A DNA stretch of 64,000 nt from JAVVHH01 sp965199665 (GTDB lineage: Bacteria; Pseudomonadota; Alphaproteobacteria; Acetobacterales; Acetobacteraceae), in contig OZ241208.1 of the NCBI GenBank assembly GCA_965199665.1, positions 3,720,001 through 3,784,000 of the forward strand, read 5' to 3'. The stretch's first letter is position 1, and every line of letters starts with the position of its first letter. The notes under the pieces were generated by a model, which searched no databases, was not told the origin of the DNA, and worked only from the letters and a program-made list of their open reading frames with translations. The translations under genes were made by a program, and so were the position numbers. Positions 16,813 to 24,330 of this stretch are shown here, piece by piece.

Positions 16813-17747
16813 CCATCCGCGCCGTCGGCTCGCACGTGCTGCATGCGCCGGACCGCGTCTGGCCCGAGACGAATTGCTACGTCGACCTGTGGATCGAGTT
16901 GCTGCACGCGATGGGCCGCGACCCGCTTCCATTGCTCGGTCTGGCGGCGGCGCTGGACTGGGAGGAAGATCATTTCACCTTCGTCAAACCCTGCGCCGCC
17001 GACATCTTCGCCGTCACCGGCGTCACGCTGCACGAGTTCGCTCTGTGGGACCGGACGGCGACGCAGGTGATCCGGCAGGTGCGCGCCGGCGCGGTGCCGC
17101 TCCTGGAGGTGGACGCGTTCTTTCTGCCGGACACGCGGAGCAACGCGTATCGCCACTCGCACACGAAGACCACGATCGCCGTGATCGGGATCGAGCCAGA
17201 GGCGGGCAGGTTGGAATACTTCCACAATGCGGGGCGCTTCAGCCTGGAGGGCGACGATTATGCCGGCGTGCTCGGGCTGGGCGAGCACGGGGCGGCGTTG
17301 TTCCCGTTCGCGGAGCTGGCCCGGGTCGCCGCCGCGCCGGTCTCCCCCGCAGAGGCAATGGCGATGGCACGGGTCCTGTTGCAGCGTTTCGCGGCGAGCC
17401 GGCGTTCAGGGAACCCGGTGCGTCGCTTCGCGGCGGCCCTGCCCGACCTGCTCGCGGCCGTCGGCCCCGATCCGGAGCGCATCAATGCGCTCTGCTTCAA
17501 CACGACGCGGCAGTTCGGCGGCGCGTTCGGACTGTTCGCGGACCATTTGTCATGGCTCGGCCAGGACGGGACGGCGGCGGCTTGGCTCGCCGAGGCCGCC
17601 AAGCCATTGCAGTTCCGCATCGCCCGGGCCGCACGTCGACAGCGCTTCGATCCCGACATCTCGGCGACGCTGGAGGAGGTCGCGCTGGTCTGGCAGCGCT
17701 GCATGAACGCGGCGACCGTTTGTGTCGGGGAGCGGCAGGCGGCCTGA
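16809..17747 (+). CDS. DUF1839 family protein
   Basis: The 312-residue protein resembles the DUF1839 family that accompanies amino acid:[carrier protein] ligases. Recognisable features are PETNCYVDLWIELLHAMG near the N-terminus, FTFVKPCAADI, a central DAFFLPDT then SHTKTTIAVIGIE, and RLEYFHNAGRFSLEGDDY. The conserved Cys23, Asp and His residues could form an active site, possibly a transglutaminase- or thiol-protease-like transfer centre, but this is speculation. It starts with GTG overlapping the ligase stop (GTGA) and is the last gene of the cluster. No biochemical function is known to me. Confidence 0.8.
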   Translation: MTIRAVGSHVLHAPDRVWPETNCYVDLWIELLHAMGRDPLPLLGLAAALDWEEDHFTFVKPCAADIFAVTGVTLHEFALWDRTATQVIRQVRAGAVPLLEVDAFFLPDTRSNAYRHSHTKTTIAVIGIEPEAGRLEYFHNAGRFSLEGDDYAGVLGLGEHGAALFPFAELARVAAAPVSPAEAMAMARVLLQRFAASRRSGNPVRRFAAALPDLLAAVGPDPERINALCFNTTRQFGGAFGLFADHLSWLGQDGTAAAWLAEAAKPLQFRIARAARRQRFDPDISATLEEVALVWQRCMNAATVCVGERQAA

Positions 17748-17786
17748 AACGATCCGCGAACCAGGTGGGGCCCGTAGAGGCGCGGC

Positions 17787-18161
17787 CTAGGCCGGTTCGA
17801 AGTCGAAGGCGCCGTCGGTGGACTGCCAGGTCTGCACGGTCAGCACTTTGGCGCCGCTCTTGCTCTCGTGGGGCCCATGCACCACGCCCGCGGGGTGGGT
17901 CAGGCAGGCACCGGCACCCAGCGTCCGGCCGGCATCGACGAGATCGCCCTCGAGCACGTAGTGCATCTCGGCGCCCCTCTGGTGCTTGTGGGCCGGGATG
18001 ATGCCGCCAGCGGGAAGGTGCACGATCGTCGTCACGACGCCCTTGGCCTGGTCCTCGTTGATGATCTGGATCCGGAAAGAGCCCGTCGCGCCGGGGATCT
18101 CGAACGGCGTCGGCTCCGGCATCGCGTCGGCCGCCACCACGAGGCTGCTGGTCTCACTCAT
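17787..18161 (-). CDS. Cupin-domain protein
   Basis: The 124-residue single cupin barrel has motif 1 as PAHKHQRGAEMHYVLEG with the metal histidines and glutamate, and motif 2 as THPAGVVHGPHES. Proteins of this kind bind a metal and often act as small oxygenases, isomerases or sugar-binding regulators. It converges with the carrier-protein cluster across 39 bp containing the palindrome CGGCCTAGGCCG. Its start, ATG 18161, is followed at the divergent side by the tRNA-Gly promoter region. No partner gene gives a clue to the substrate. Confidence 0.8.
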   Translation of the reverse strand: MSETSSLVVAADAMPEPTPFEIPGATGSFRIQIINEDQAKGVVTTIVHLPAGGIIPAHKHQRGAEMHYVLEGDLVDAGRTLGAGACLTHPAGVVHGPHESKSGAKVLTVQTWQSTDGAFDFEPA

Positions 18162-18214
18162 CGCGTCATCCTCCTTCGTCAGCCGCCAACGCCCCTCGGG
18201 ATCACGGGTTGTGC

Positions 18215-18243
18215 TTGCGGGAGGACAACGGGAGGAATATTCA
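18215..18243 (+). promoter_or_regulatory. Probable sigma-70 promoter of tRNA-Gly
   Basis: TTGCGG at 18215-18220 and TATTCA at 18238-18243 are separated by exactly 17 bp, and the tRNA begins ten bases after the -10 element. The spacing is right for a housekeeping promoter that starts almost at the mature 5' end. The -35 element is a weak match. Confidence 0.4.
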
Positions 18244-18252
18244 GAGCCGCGT

Positions 18253-18326
18253 GCGGGCGTAGCATAATGGTAATGCGGTAGCCTTCCAAGCTACTGACGT
18301 GGGTTCGATTCCCATCGCCCGCTCCA
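18253..18326 (+). tRNA. tRNA-Gly (anticodon TCC)
   Basis: The cloverleaf folds fully: acceptor GCGGGCG pairs with CGCCCGC, the anticodon stem is GTAGC/GCTAC with loop CTTCCAA, and the T arm is GTGGG-TTCGATT-CCCAT (the last pair G-T). The anticodon is TCC (glycine GGA/GGG codons). The CCA end is encoded at 18324-18326. It stands alone between a cupin and a serine hydrolase gene. Confidence 0.96.
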
Positions 18327-18334
18327 TCACTCCG

Positions 18335-19576
18335 TCAGTCCAGGATCGCCGCGTTGACCATGTCGCGCAGGATCGTGCGGTATGGCAGGCGCTGCCGCGG
18401 CGACTGCAGCATCCAGACCACGACGACATCCCGCGCCGGATCGACCCACATGTAGGTGCCGCCCGCGCCGCCCCAGTACCAGTCTCCGGCGTCGCCGGGG
18501 TAGGGCGCCACGCCGGTCGCCATCCGCACGGCCACGCCCAGCCCGAAGCCGTAGCCGGGACCCGGCAGGTAGTAGGGCCCTGGCTTGACGGCGGTGCCGA
18601 GCTGATCGGCCGTCATCATCCGCACCGTCTGCGGGTGAAGCACGCGCTGGCCGTCCAGCGTGCCGCCGGCCAGCATCGCCTGCAGGAAGCGGGCGTAATC
18701 CTCTGCCGTGGACGTCATGCCGCCGCCGCCGGACTGCATCCGCACGGGGTGCCGGGGATCACTGAACTCGGCGTCGACCCCGAAACTGCGATCGTCGGCG
18801 AATGGCTCGGCGATCCGCCCCTGCCGCGCGGCGTCCGGCACGCCGAAGCCGGTGTCGGCCATGCCAAGGGGCCCGAGCACGTGCGCTTTCTCGTATTCAT
18901 ATAGCGACTGGCCGGACACGACCTCGACGATGCGGCCCACCACGTCGATCGCGTAGCTGTAGTCCCAGGTGGTGCCGGGCTGGTAGCCGAGTGGCAGGGC
19001 GGCCAGGCGAGTGACGAAGGTGGCCAGGTCCGGGTCGCCGGCGTCGAGCTTGGCCTGGAGGTAGGCGCGCTTGACGGGCGTGTCGCCGAAGAAGCCGTAG
19101 GTCAGCCCGGCGGAGTGCCGCATCAGGTCCTGCACCGTCATCGGCGTAGCTGCCGGTTTTGGGCCGCCTGGCGACTCGGCGGTACCGACCTGCATCGTCT
19201 TGAACTCGGGCAGGTATTTGCTCACCGGGTCGTCCAGCCGCAAGGCGCCGGCTTCCAGCAAGGTGAGCGCGGCGACGACCGTGATCGGCTTGCTCATGGA
19301 GTAGATGCGGAAAATGTCGTCCGCGCGCATCGCGCCGTCGGCCTGCGGGTCGCGCCGGCCCCAGGCATGCTCGTAGCCGACGGCGCCATGCCGCAGGATC
19401 ATCAGCACGGCGCCGGGGATCACGCGGTCGGCCACGTCGCGGTCGATCTTGGCGGTGATGGCGTCAAGCTGGCGGGGGTCGAGCCCCAGGCTGGCAGGTT
19501 CGGCCCGTGGCAGGGGCGCGGCGCCGGCCAGCCACGGCCAGGCCACGAGCGCGCACGCCAACAGGAATCGCTGCAT
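18335..19576 (-). CDS. Secreted serine hydrolase, beta-lactamase class C/PBP-like esterase family
   Basis: The 413-residue protein has a signal peptide of about 20 residues (MQRFLLACALVAWPWLAGAA) and then a class C beta-lactamase-fold domain. The nucleophile motif is Ser93-Met-Ser-Lys96 in IYSMSKPI; the second motif is Tyr-Ser-Tyr in WDYSYAID instead of the YxN of true beta-lactamases. The C-terminal KTG-like strand is replaced by GGAGGTYMWVDP. These changes point to an esterase or D-alanyl carboxypeptidase-like hydrolase rather than antibiotic resistance. It probably acts in the periplasm. It is transcribed towards tRNA-Gly and ends 8 bp from it. Confidence 0.85.
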   Translation of the reverse strand: MQRFLLACALVAWPWLAGAAPLPRAEPASLGLDPRQLDAITAKIDRDVADRVIPGAVLMILRHGAVGYEHAWGRRDPQADGAMRADDIFRIYSMSKPITVVAALTLLEAGALRLDDPVSKYLPEFKTMQVGTAESPGGPKPAATPMTVQDLMRHSAGLTYGFFGDTPVKRAYLQAKLDAGDPDLATFVTRLAALPLGYQPGTTWDYSYAIDVVGRIVEVVSGQSLYEYEKAHVLGPLGMADTGFGVPDAARQGRIAEPFADDRSFGVDAEFSDPRHPVRMQSGGGGMTSTAEDYARFLQAMLAGGTLDGQRVLHPQTVRMMTADQLGTAVKPGPYYLPGPGYGFGLGVAVRMATGVAPYPGDAGDWYWGGAGGTYMWVDPARDVVVVWMLQSPRQRLPYRTILRDMVNAAILD

Positions 19577-19652
19577 CGGACATCCTCCCGCGCGGCCGTT
19601 TCGCCGCGTCGCGGTCCAGGCTAGGCCGGTGCTGGCGGGCCGACAATCCGGC

Positions 19653-20783
19653 TCAGCGACGGACCAGATAGTATTGGATGGGGATGGGGAAGGTGATCCG
19701 GTCCTCCCGCATGTCGGCCGTGAACGGCGGCAACTGGGCGCCCCGCCAGGTCGAGACCGCGGCCATATCCAGCCACGGCGAGCCGGAACGCGAGATCACT
19801 TCCACGCTTTCCACGCGACCCGACCGGTTCACCGTGAGCCGCAACGTGACGGAGCCCTGCTCGCCGTTCTCCACCGCCTGCTCCGGATAGTAACGGTGCT
19901 TGAGCCAATACGACTCGAGGCCGTTGTTCCAATCGGCCGACGCATTGGCGGCACGGATCTTGGCGTAGGGGTCGCTGCTGGACCCGGCGCGCACCGGGGG
20001 CGGCGACAAGTCGATGGCGCGGGACGCGACGGAGCCGCGCGCGGCCGGGCGGGGCGCGGATGGGGCGAGGCTCAGATCCATCGGGTTGGACAACGTACCC
20101 CATTGCGGGCGTGGCGCCGTCGGTGCGCGGCGGGCGGTGGGGCGCGGGGGCGGCTCGGCGGGCGGCAGCGGGGGCGGCAGTTCCGGCATGATCGGCGCCG
20201 GCGCGGCCTGCGTGGTTTCGGTCGGCGGCATCTCAAGGCGAACGGCCGGCGCTTGCGGCTGGGGCGGGGCGTCGGAGGGCACGGGTTTCGCCAGTTCCGC
20301 CGGTTCGTCGGGCAGCGCCTCGGCGGCTGGGGGTGGCGCGGCGGGGGCGAGCGCCGGCGAGGGAGCGGGCGCGGCGGCCACGGGCGCGGGCGGCGCGGGC
20401 GCGGGGTCGGGCGGCGCCGGAGGCGTGGTGGTGGCGCCGGGGGGTGGACTGCCGGTGGCGGCCGGGTCGGGGGTGGTCAGCGGCGTGGGCGCGGGCGTAC
20501 CGAGAGCGGCGTCGGGCGGCGGCGGGATGTCGGCGGGCTGGGCCGGCGGCAGCGCTTTGGGCGACACGGGGCGGTCGGTGGGCGGGGCGGTCGTGCCGCT
20601 CGGGCCCTGGAACACCAGATCGAACGAGGGTTCGGGGCCGCCGCCCTCTGGCGGCGGCCGGAGCGCGGCCCAGAGCAACAGCAGCGCGACGACGGCGGCA
20701 TGCAGCCCGGCCGAGGCGGACAGGCTCCATGCGCGGCGTCGGCCGGGCGGAGGCAGCGCCGGCACGAGCGGCGTGGGCTTCAT
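19653..20783 (-). CDS. TonB-family energy transducer with long proline-rich spacer
   Basis: The 376-residue protein has a single inner-membrane anchor at about residues 21-41 (SASAGLHAAVVALLLLWAAL), then about 230 residues dominated by Pro, Ala and Glu that would span the periplasm, and a C-terminal TonB domain (YYPEQAVENGEQGSVTLRLTV, then GSPWLDMAAVSTWRGAQLPPF). TonB couples the proton motive force to outer-membrane receptors via ExbB/ExbD. No exbB, exbD or receptor gene is adjacent, so it must share a motor encoded elsewhere. The spacer is longer than the E. coli one. It is divergent from tRNA-Trp. Confidence 0.85.
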   Translation of the reverse strand: MKPTPLVPALPPPGRRRAWSLSASAGLHAAVVALLLLWAALRPPPEGGGPEPSFDLVFQGPSGTTAPPTDRPVSPKALPPAQPADIPPPPDAALGTPAPTPLTTPDPAATGSPPPGATTTPPAPPDPAPAPPAPVAAAPAPSPALAPAAPPPAAEALPDEPAELAKPVPSDAPPQPQAPAVRLEMPPTETTQAAPAPIMPELPPPLPPAEPPPRPTARRAPTAPRPQWGTLSNPMDLSLAPSAPRPAARGSVASRAIDLSPPPVRAGSSSDPYAKIRAANASADWNNGLESYWLKHRYYPEQAVENGEQGSVTLRLTVNRSGRVESVEVISRSGSPWLDMAAVSTWRGAQLPPFTADMREDRITFPIPIQYYLVRR

Positions 20784-20878
20784 GGGGTCGGCATCATCCG
20801 GGGGGCCATATAGGGCGGCGCTGCTTCACACGGAAGCGGGGGCACCGAAGCGGGCGGGGCGGAAGCGGGCGCCACCAC

Positions 20879-20907
20879 TTGACACGGGGGCGCTCCCGCC
20901 GTTTCTA
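20879..20907 (+). promoter_or_regulatory. Probable promoter of tRNA-Trp-secE-nusG
   Basis: A perfect TTGACA at 20879-20884 is followed, after 17 bp, by TTTCTA at 20902-20907. The bases after the -10 (CGCCCC) form a GC-rich discriminator as in stringently controlled stable-RNA promoters. The tRNA 5' end lies about 50 bp downstream. The -10 is a weak match, so certainty is moderate. Confidence 0.5.
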
Positions 20908-20962
20908 CGCCCCTTGCGCCGGAAGCTGCGCCGGGCTGCCGCCCGGCGGCTGCCGGTCCTGC

Positions 20963-21039
20963 AGGGGTGTAGCTCAATTGGCTAGAGCGCCGGTCTCCAA
21001 AACCGGAGGTTGGGGGTTCGAGACCCTCCACCCCTGCCA
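20963..21039 (+). tRNA. tRNA-Trp (anticodon CCA)
   Basis: The acceptor AGGGGTG pairs with CACCCCT, the anticodon stem CCGGT/ACCGG closes the loop CTCCAAA with anticodon CCA, and the T arm is GGGGG-TTCGAGA-CCCTC (the last pair G-T/G-C mixed). The CCA end is encoded at 21037-21039. It is directly followed by secE and nusG, the widely conserved tRNA-Trp-secE-nusG order. Confidence 0.96.
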
Positions 21040-21065
21040 GTCAATGATTTGAACAAGGTGTCTCC

Positions 21066-21260
21066 GTGGCGGTTAATCCGGCGAAATTCCTTCGCGACGT
21101 GCGGCTCGAAGTCGGCAAGATCACCTGGCCCTCCCGCAAGGAGACCATGGTGACGACCGGGCTCGTCTTCGCTCTCTCGGGGATCGCCGCCGCGCTGCTG
21201 TTCGCCGCCGACCAGCTCATCGGCATCGGGGTGCGCCTGTTGTTCGGGGTGGGGTCGTAG
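21066..21260 (+). CDS. secE: Preprotein translocase subunit SecE
   Basis: The 64-residue protein is the short, single-helix form of SecE. It has the conserved cytoplasmic amphipathic region KFLRDVRLEVGKITWPSRKET, then one transmembrane helix (TTGLVFALSGIAAALLFAAD). It stabilises SecY in the inner-membrane protein channel. It lies 26 bp after tRNA-Trp and 9 bp before nusG, in the universally conserved arrangement. GTG 21066 is the start. Confidence 0.95.
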   Translation: MAVNPAKFLRDVRLEVGKITWPSRKETMVTTGLVFALSGIAAALLFAADQLIGIGVRLLFGVGS

Positions 21261-21269
21261 GAAATCGGT

Positions 21270-21800
21270 ATGGCCAAGCGTTGGTACGTCGTTCACGTCT
21301 ATTCCGGCTTCGAGAAGAAGATCGCGCAGCAGGTCAAGGAGCAGGCGGCCCAGAAGGGTCTGGCCGACATGGTCGATGACGTGCTGGTCCCGTCGGAGGA
21401 CGTGGTGGAGGTCCGCCGCGGGCAGAAGATCAACACGGAGCGGAAGTTCTTCCCCGGCTACGTGCTGGTGAAGATGGAGCTGACGGACGAGACCTGGCAC
21501 CTGATCAAGGACACGCCGAAGGTCACCGGCTTCCTGGGCACCAAGACCCGGCCGTCGCCGATCCCGGAGGCCGAGGCCGAGCGGATGCTGAAGCAGTCCG
21601 CCGAGGGTGTGGAGCGCTCGCGCCCCGCCGTGCTGTTCGAGGTCGGCGAGCAGGTGCGCGTGGCCGATGGTCCGTTCACCAGCTTCAACGGCGTGGTCGA
21701 GGAAATCGACGAGGAGAAGGGCCGCGTGAAGGTCAGCGTCTCCATCTTCGGCCGCTCGACTCCGGTCGAGTTGGAATACGCCCAGGTCGAGAAGGTCTAA
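21270..21800 (+). CDS. nusG: Transcription termination/antitermination protein NusG
   Basis: The 176-residue protein has the NGN domain (KRWYVVHVYSGFEKKIAQQV at the N-terminus, with FFPGYVLVKM) and a C-terminal KOW domain (EVGEQVRVADGPF, then NGVVEEID, KVSVSIFGR). It binds RNA polymerase and links it to Rho or to ribosomal protein S10. Length and domain order are standard. It follows secE directly. The usual rplK-rplA ribosomal operon does not follow; instead there is a decayed esterase gene and priA, so the ancestral neighbourhood is broken here. Confidence 0.96.
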   Translation: MAKRWYVVHVYSGFEKKIAQQVKEQAAQKGLADMVDDVLVPSEDVVEVRRGQKINTERKFFPGYVLVKMELTDETWHLIKDTPKVTGFLGTKTRPSPIPEAEAERMLKQSAEGVERSRPAVLFEVGEQVRVADGPFTSFNGVVEEIDEEKGRVKVSVSIFGRSTPVELEYAQVEKV

Positions 21801-21839
21801 CCGCGACCGCCCTTCACCGCCGGAGCGCCCCGAGCTAGA

Positions 21840-22115
21840 GCCAACGTCATCAACGACCTCTTCGTGTTCGGGGACAGCTCCTCCGACAACGGCGCCTATG
21901 TGCCCGTAACGAATGGCTCGGCGGCGGTCGGATGCCTCGCTCAGCATCTCGGCATCACGCTTGTCACGCCACAGACGGCCATTGCGGGAACGAGGGGGTC
22001 AACTTCGCCAAAAGCGGCGCTCGGGTCGCCAACGATCCGACGGCGCTAGAACACCCCAGGCCGATCAACTGGAGCAATTGCCCCAGCGATTGGTCGAACA
22101 GTGCCGGGCGAGCGG
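21840..22115 (+). pseudogene. GDSL/SGNH esterase remnant with frameshift
   Basis: The stretch between nusG and priA encodes the N-terminus of a GDSL-family esterase in two frames. Frame one gives VINDLFVFGDSSSDNGAY and LAQHLGITLVTP, where the family reads VFGDSLSDNG. After about 21990 the match continues in another frame as GVNFAKSGARVAND. The coding match then stops, and the rest of the 300-500-residue enzyme is missing. The gene has no start, a frameshift and a 3' deletion, so it is a dead fragment. This explains the otherwise empty 318 bp gap. Confidence 0.65.
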
Positions 22116-22118
22116 GCG

Positions 22119-24326
22119 CTATAGGAACGACACCGGGTCGACGTCCACATCGATCCGGGCGGTGCCGGTCGGGCGTAGGTCGGCGAGCCATTCGCGCAAA
22201 ATGGGCTGCACGGCGACGTCGCGCCGGGTCTTGAGCAGGAGGCGGCGGCGGTGACGGCCGCGGAGGATGGCGAACGGGGCCGGGGCGGGGCCCAGCACGG
22301 TCAGCCCATCGCCGCGCGGGGCAGCGCGGCCCACGTCGCGGGCCAGTTCGTCGGCCGCCTGCGCGGTGTCGGCGCTGATGATCAGCGCCGCCAGCCGTCC
22401 GTAGGGCGGCCAGCCACCGGGCCGTCGGATCTCGGCTTCCGTCGCCATGAACCCGGCCAGATCGCCGTCGATCAGCGCCTCCATCACCGGGTGCTCCGGG
22501 CTGAACGTCTGCAGCAGCACGCGGCCCGGCGCTTCGGCCCGCCCGGCGCGCCCGGCGACCTGGTGCAGCAACTGCACCGTCCGCTCCGCCGCGCGCAGGT
22601 CGCCGCCGGCCAGCCCGAGATCGGCGTCCACCACGCCCACCAGCGTCAGGTGCGGGAAATGCCAGCCCTTGGCGACGATCTGGGTGCCGATGATCAGGTC
22701 CACCGCGCGCTGCTCGATCCGGTGCGCCGCCTCCGCCGCCGCGTTGGGCCCGGTCAGCGTGTCGCTGGCCATCACCAGCCGGCGCGCGGCGGGGAACACC
22801 GCCTCGGCCTCCTCCGTGATGCGCTCCACGCCCGGGCCGATCGGCACCAGGCTACCCGGCGCGTCGCAGGCGGGGCAGGTCGGCGGGATCGGCTCGCCAT
22901 GGCCGCAATGATGGCAGGTCAGCGCCCGCCGCGCCCGGTGCTCGACCAGCCAGGCGGTGCAGTTCGGGCATTGCATCCGGTGGCCGCAGGTCCGGCACAG
23001 GGTCAGCGGCGCGTAGCCGCGGCGGTTGAGGAACAGCATGGCCTGTTCCCCGCGGGCGAAGGTCTCCTCCACCGCCGCGATCAGCCGGGGCGAGAGGAAA
23101 CGGCCGCGCTCCGGCGGGAACTCGCGCAGGTCGATCGCCTCCACCGCCGGCAGGCTCGCCCCGCCATGCCGCGCCTCCAGCGTCACCCGCGCGTAGCGCC
23201 CGGCCTCGACATTGGCGAGCGTCTCCAGGCTCGGCGTGGCCGAGACCAGCACGGCCGGCGCGTCGCCGAGGCGGGCGCGCACCACCGCCATATCGCGCGC
23301 GTGGTAATTGACTCCGTCCTCCTGCTTGAACGCGGTCTCGTGCTCCTCGTCGACCACGATCAGGCCGAGGTCGGGGAACGGCAGGAACAGCGCCGAGCGC
23401 GCCCCGACCACGACGGGCGCCTGTCCCTCCGCGACTGCGCGCCAGGTGATGCGCCGGGTCTTGGAGCCGAGGTCGGAGTGCCACACGGCCGGCGCGACGC
23501 CGAAGCGCCGCTCGAACCGCTCCAGCCATTGCGACGACAGCGCGATCTCCGGCAGCAGCACCAGCGCCTGCCGCCCCGCCTCGAGGCAGGCGGCCACCGC
23601 CTCCAGGTACACCTCCGTCTTGCCCGACCCGGTCACGCCGTCCAGCAGGGTGACGCCGAAGCTCCGCACGGCCGCGGCCGCCCGCAACGCCTGCGCCGCC
23701 GCGCGCTGGTCGGGCGATAGGGCGGGGCCGGCGCGGCCGGCATCCGGCAGGGCGAAAGGCGCCCGTGACAGCAGTGAAGCAGGCTCCAGCAGCCCGGCCT
23801 GCCCCATGCCGCGCACGACCCCCGTGCTGACCCCGGCCAGCCGCGCCAGCTCGGCGGTGCCGCGCGCCGCGCCATCGGCCAGCACGGCGGCCACGCGGGC
23901 GCGTTGCGGGGTTAGGCCCTCGGCCGCGCGCGCCAGCCGCCAACCGGCAGGCGGCGTTTCCGGGCGCAGGGCCGGCACCCGCAGCGCCATGGCCAGCACC
24001 TCGCCCGGCAGCGCCAGCGTATAGCTCGCGACCCAGTCCACGAACCGGCGCAGCGCCGCGGGCATCGGCTGCACGTCCAGCACGGCCGTGATGGGCTTGA
24101 GCTTGCTGTCCGCCACCCCATCCTCCGGCTGCCCGTCCCAGACGACGCCGACCTCTTCACGCCGGTTGAGCGGGACCAGCACGACGTCGCCGGGGGCGGG
24201 TGCCTCGCCGGGCGGGACGGCGTAGTCGAACGGGCCGCGGAACGGACGCGGCAACAACACCGGAACGCGCTTGGGGACCGGCGCGTCACCGAGTAGGCTC
24301 GGCTGACCCGGGCGGAGACAGACCAT
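22119..24326 (-). CDS. priA: Primosomal replication protein N' (PriA helicase)
   Basis: The protein of about 735 residues is a 3'-5' superfamily 2 helicase that restarts stalled replication forks. The N-terminal 3'-DNA-binding domain opens with VPVLLPRPFRGPFDYAVP. Walker A is GVTGSGKTEVY and Walker B is VVDEEHE. The paired zinc-binding cysteines lie in LCRTCGHRMQCPNC, then CHHCG and CPACDAPG. The start is uncertain: ATG 24326 lacks a good ribosome-binding site and lies only four bases from the divergent DUF484 start, so the leaders overlap. Confidence 0.95.
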   Translation of the reverse strand: MVCLRPGQPSLLGDAPVPKRVPVLLPRPFRGPFDYAVPPGEAPAPGDVVLVPLNRREEVGVVWDGQPEDGVADSKLKPITAVLDVQPMPAALRRFVDWVASYTLALPGEVLAMALRVPALRPETPPAGWRLARAAEGLTPQRARVAAVLADGAARGTAELARLAGVSTGVVRGMGQAGLLEPASLLSRAPFALPDAGRAGPALSPDQRAAAQALRAAAAVRSFGVTLLDGVTGSGKTEVYLEAVAACLEAGRQALVLLPEIALSSQWLERFERRFGVAPAVWHSDLGSKTRRITWRAVAEGQAPVVVGARSALFLPFPDLGLIVVDEEHETAFKQEDGVNYHARDMAVVRARLGDAPAVLVSATPSLETLANVEAGRYARVTLEARHGGASLPAVEAIDLREFPPERGRFLSPRLIAAVEETFARGEQAMLFLNRRGYAPLTLCRTCGHRMQCPNCTAWLVEHRARRALTCHHCGHGEPIPPTCPACDAPGSLVPIGPGVERITEEAEAVFPAARRLVMASDTLTGPNAAAEAAHRIEQRAVDLIIGTQIVAKGWHFPHLTLVGVVDADLGLAGGDLRAAERTVQLLHQVAGRAGRAEAPGRVLLQTFSPEHPVMEALIDGDLAGFMATEAEIRRPGGWPPYGRLAALIISADTAQAADELARDVGRAAPRGDGLTVLGPAPAPFAILRGRHRRRLLLKTRRDVAVQPILREWLADLRPTGTARIDVDVDPVSFL

Positions 24327-24330
24327 AGTC

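Larger units (their letters stand above)
10277..17747 (+). other. Six-gene amino acid:[carrier protein] ligase cluster
   Basis: Six genes run head to tail with every junction a stop/start overlap: GH2-like protein, tandem alpha/beta hydrolase, carrier protein, acyl-CoA-dehydrogenase-like protein, amino acid:[carrier protein] ligase and DUF1839 protein. The overlaps are ATGA (12697), TGATG (14425), ATAG (14696), TTGA (15880) and GTGA (16809). This indicates a single mRNA and coupled translation. From the known activity of the ligase family, an amino acid (glycine or alanine in characterised members) should be loaded onto the carrier's phosphopantetheine arm and then modified. The final product is not known to me. 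Confidence 0.85.

Noticed and set aside
18335..19576. Serine hydrolase considered as a beta-lactamase
   Set aside because: The YxN motif is YSY and no KTG motif is evident, so resistance is not supported.
20279..20560. Repetitive GGCGGC-rich stretch considered as a DNA repeat
   Set aside because: It is the coding sequence of the Pro/Ala-rich TonB spacer read on the minus strand.
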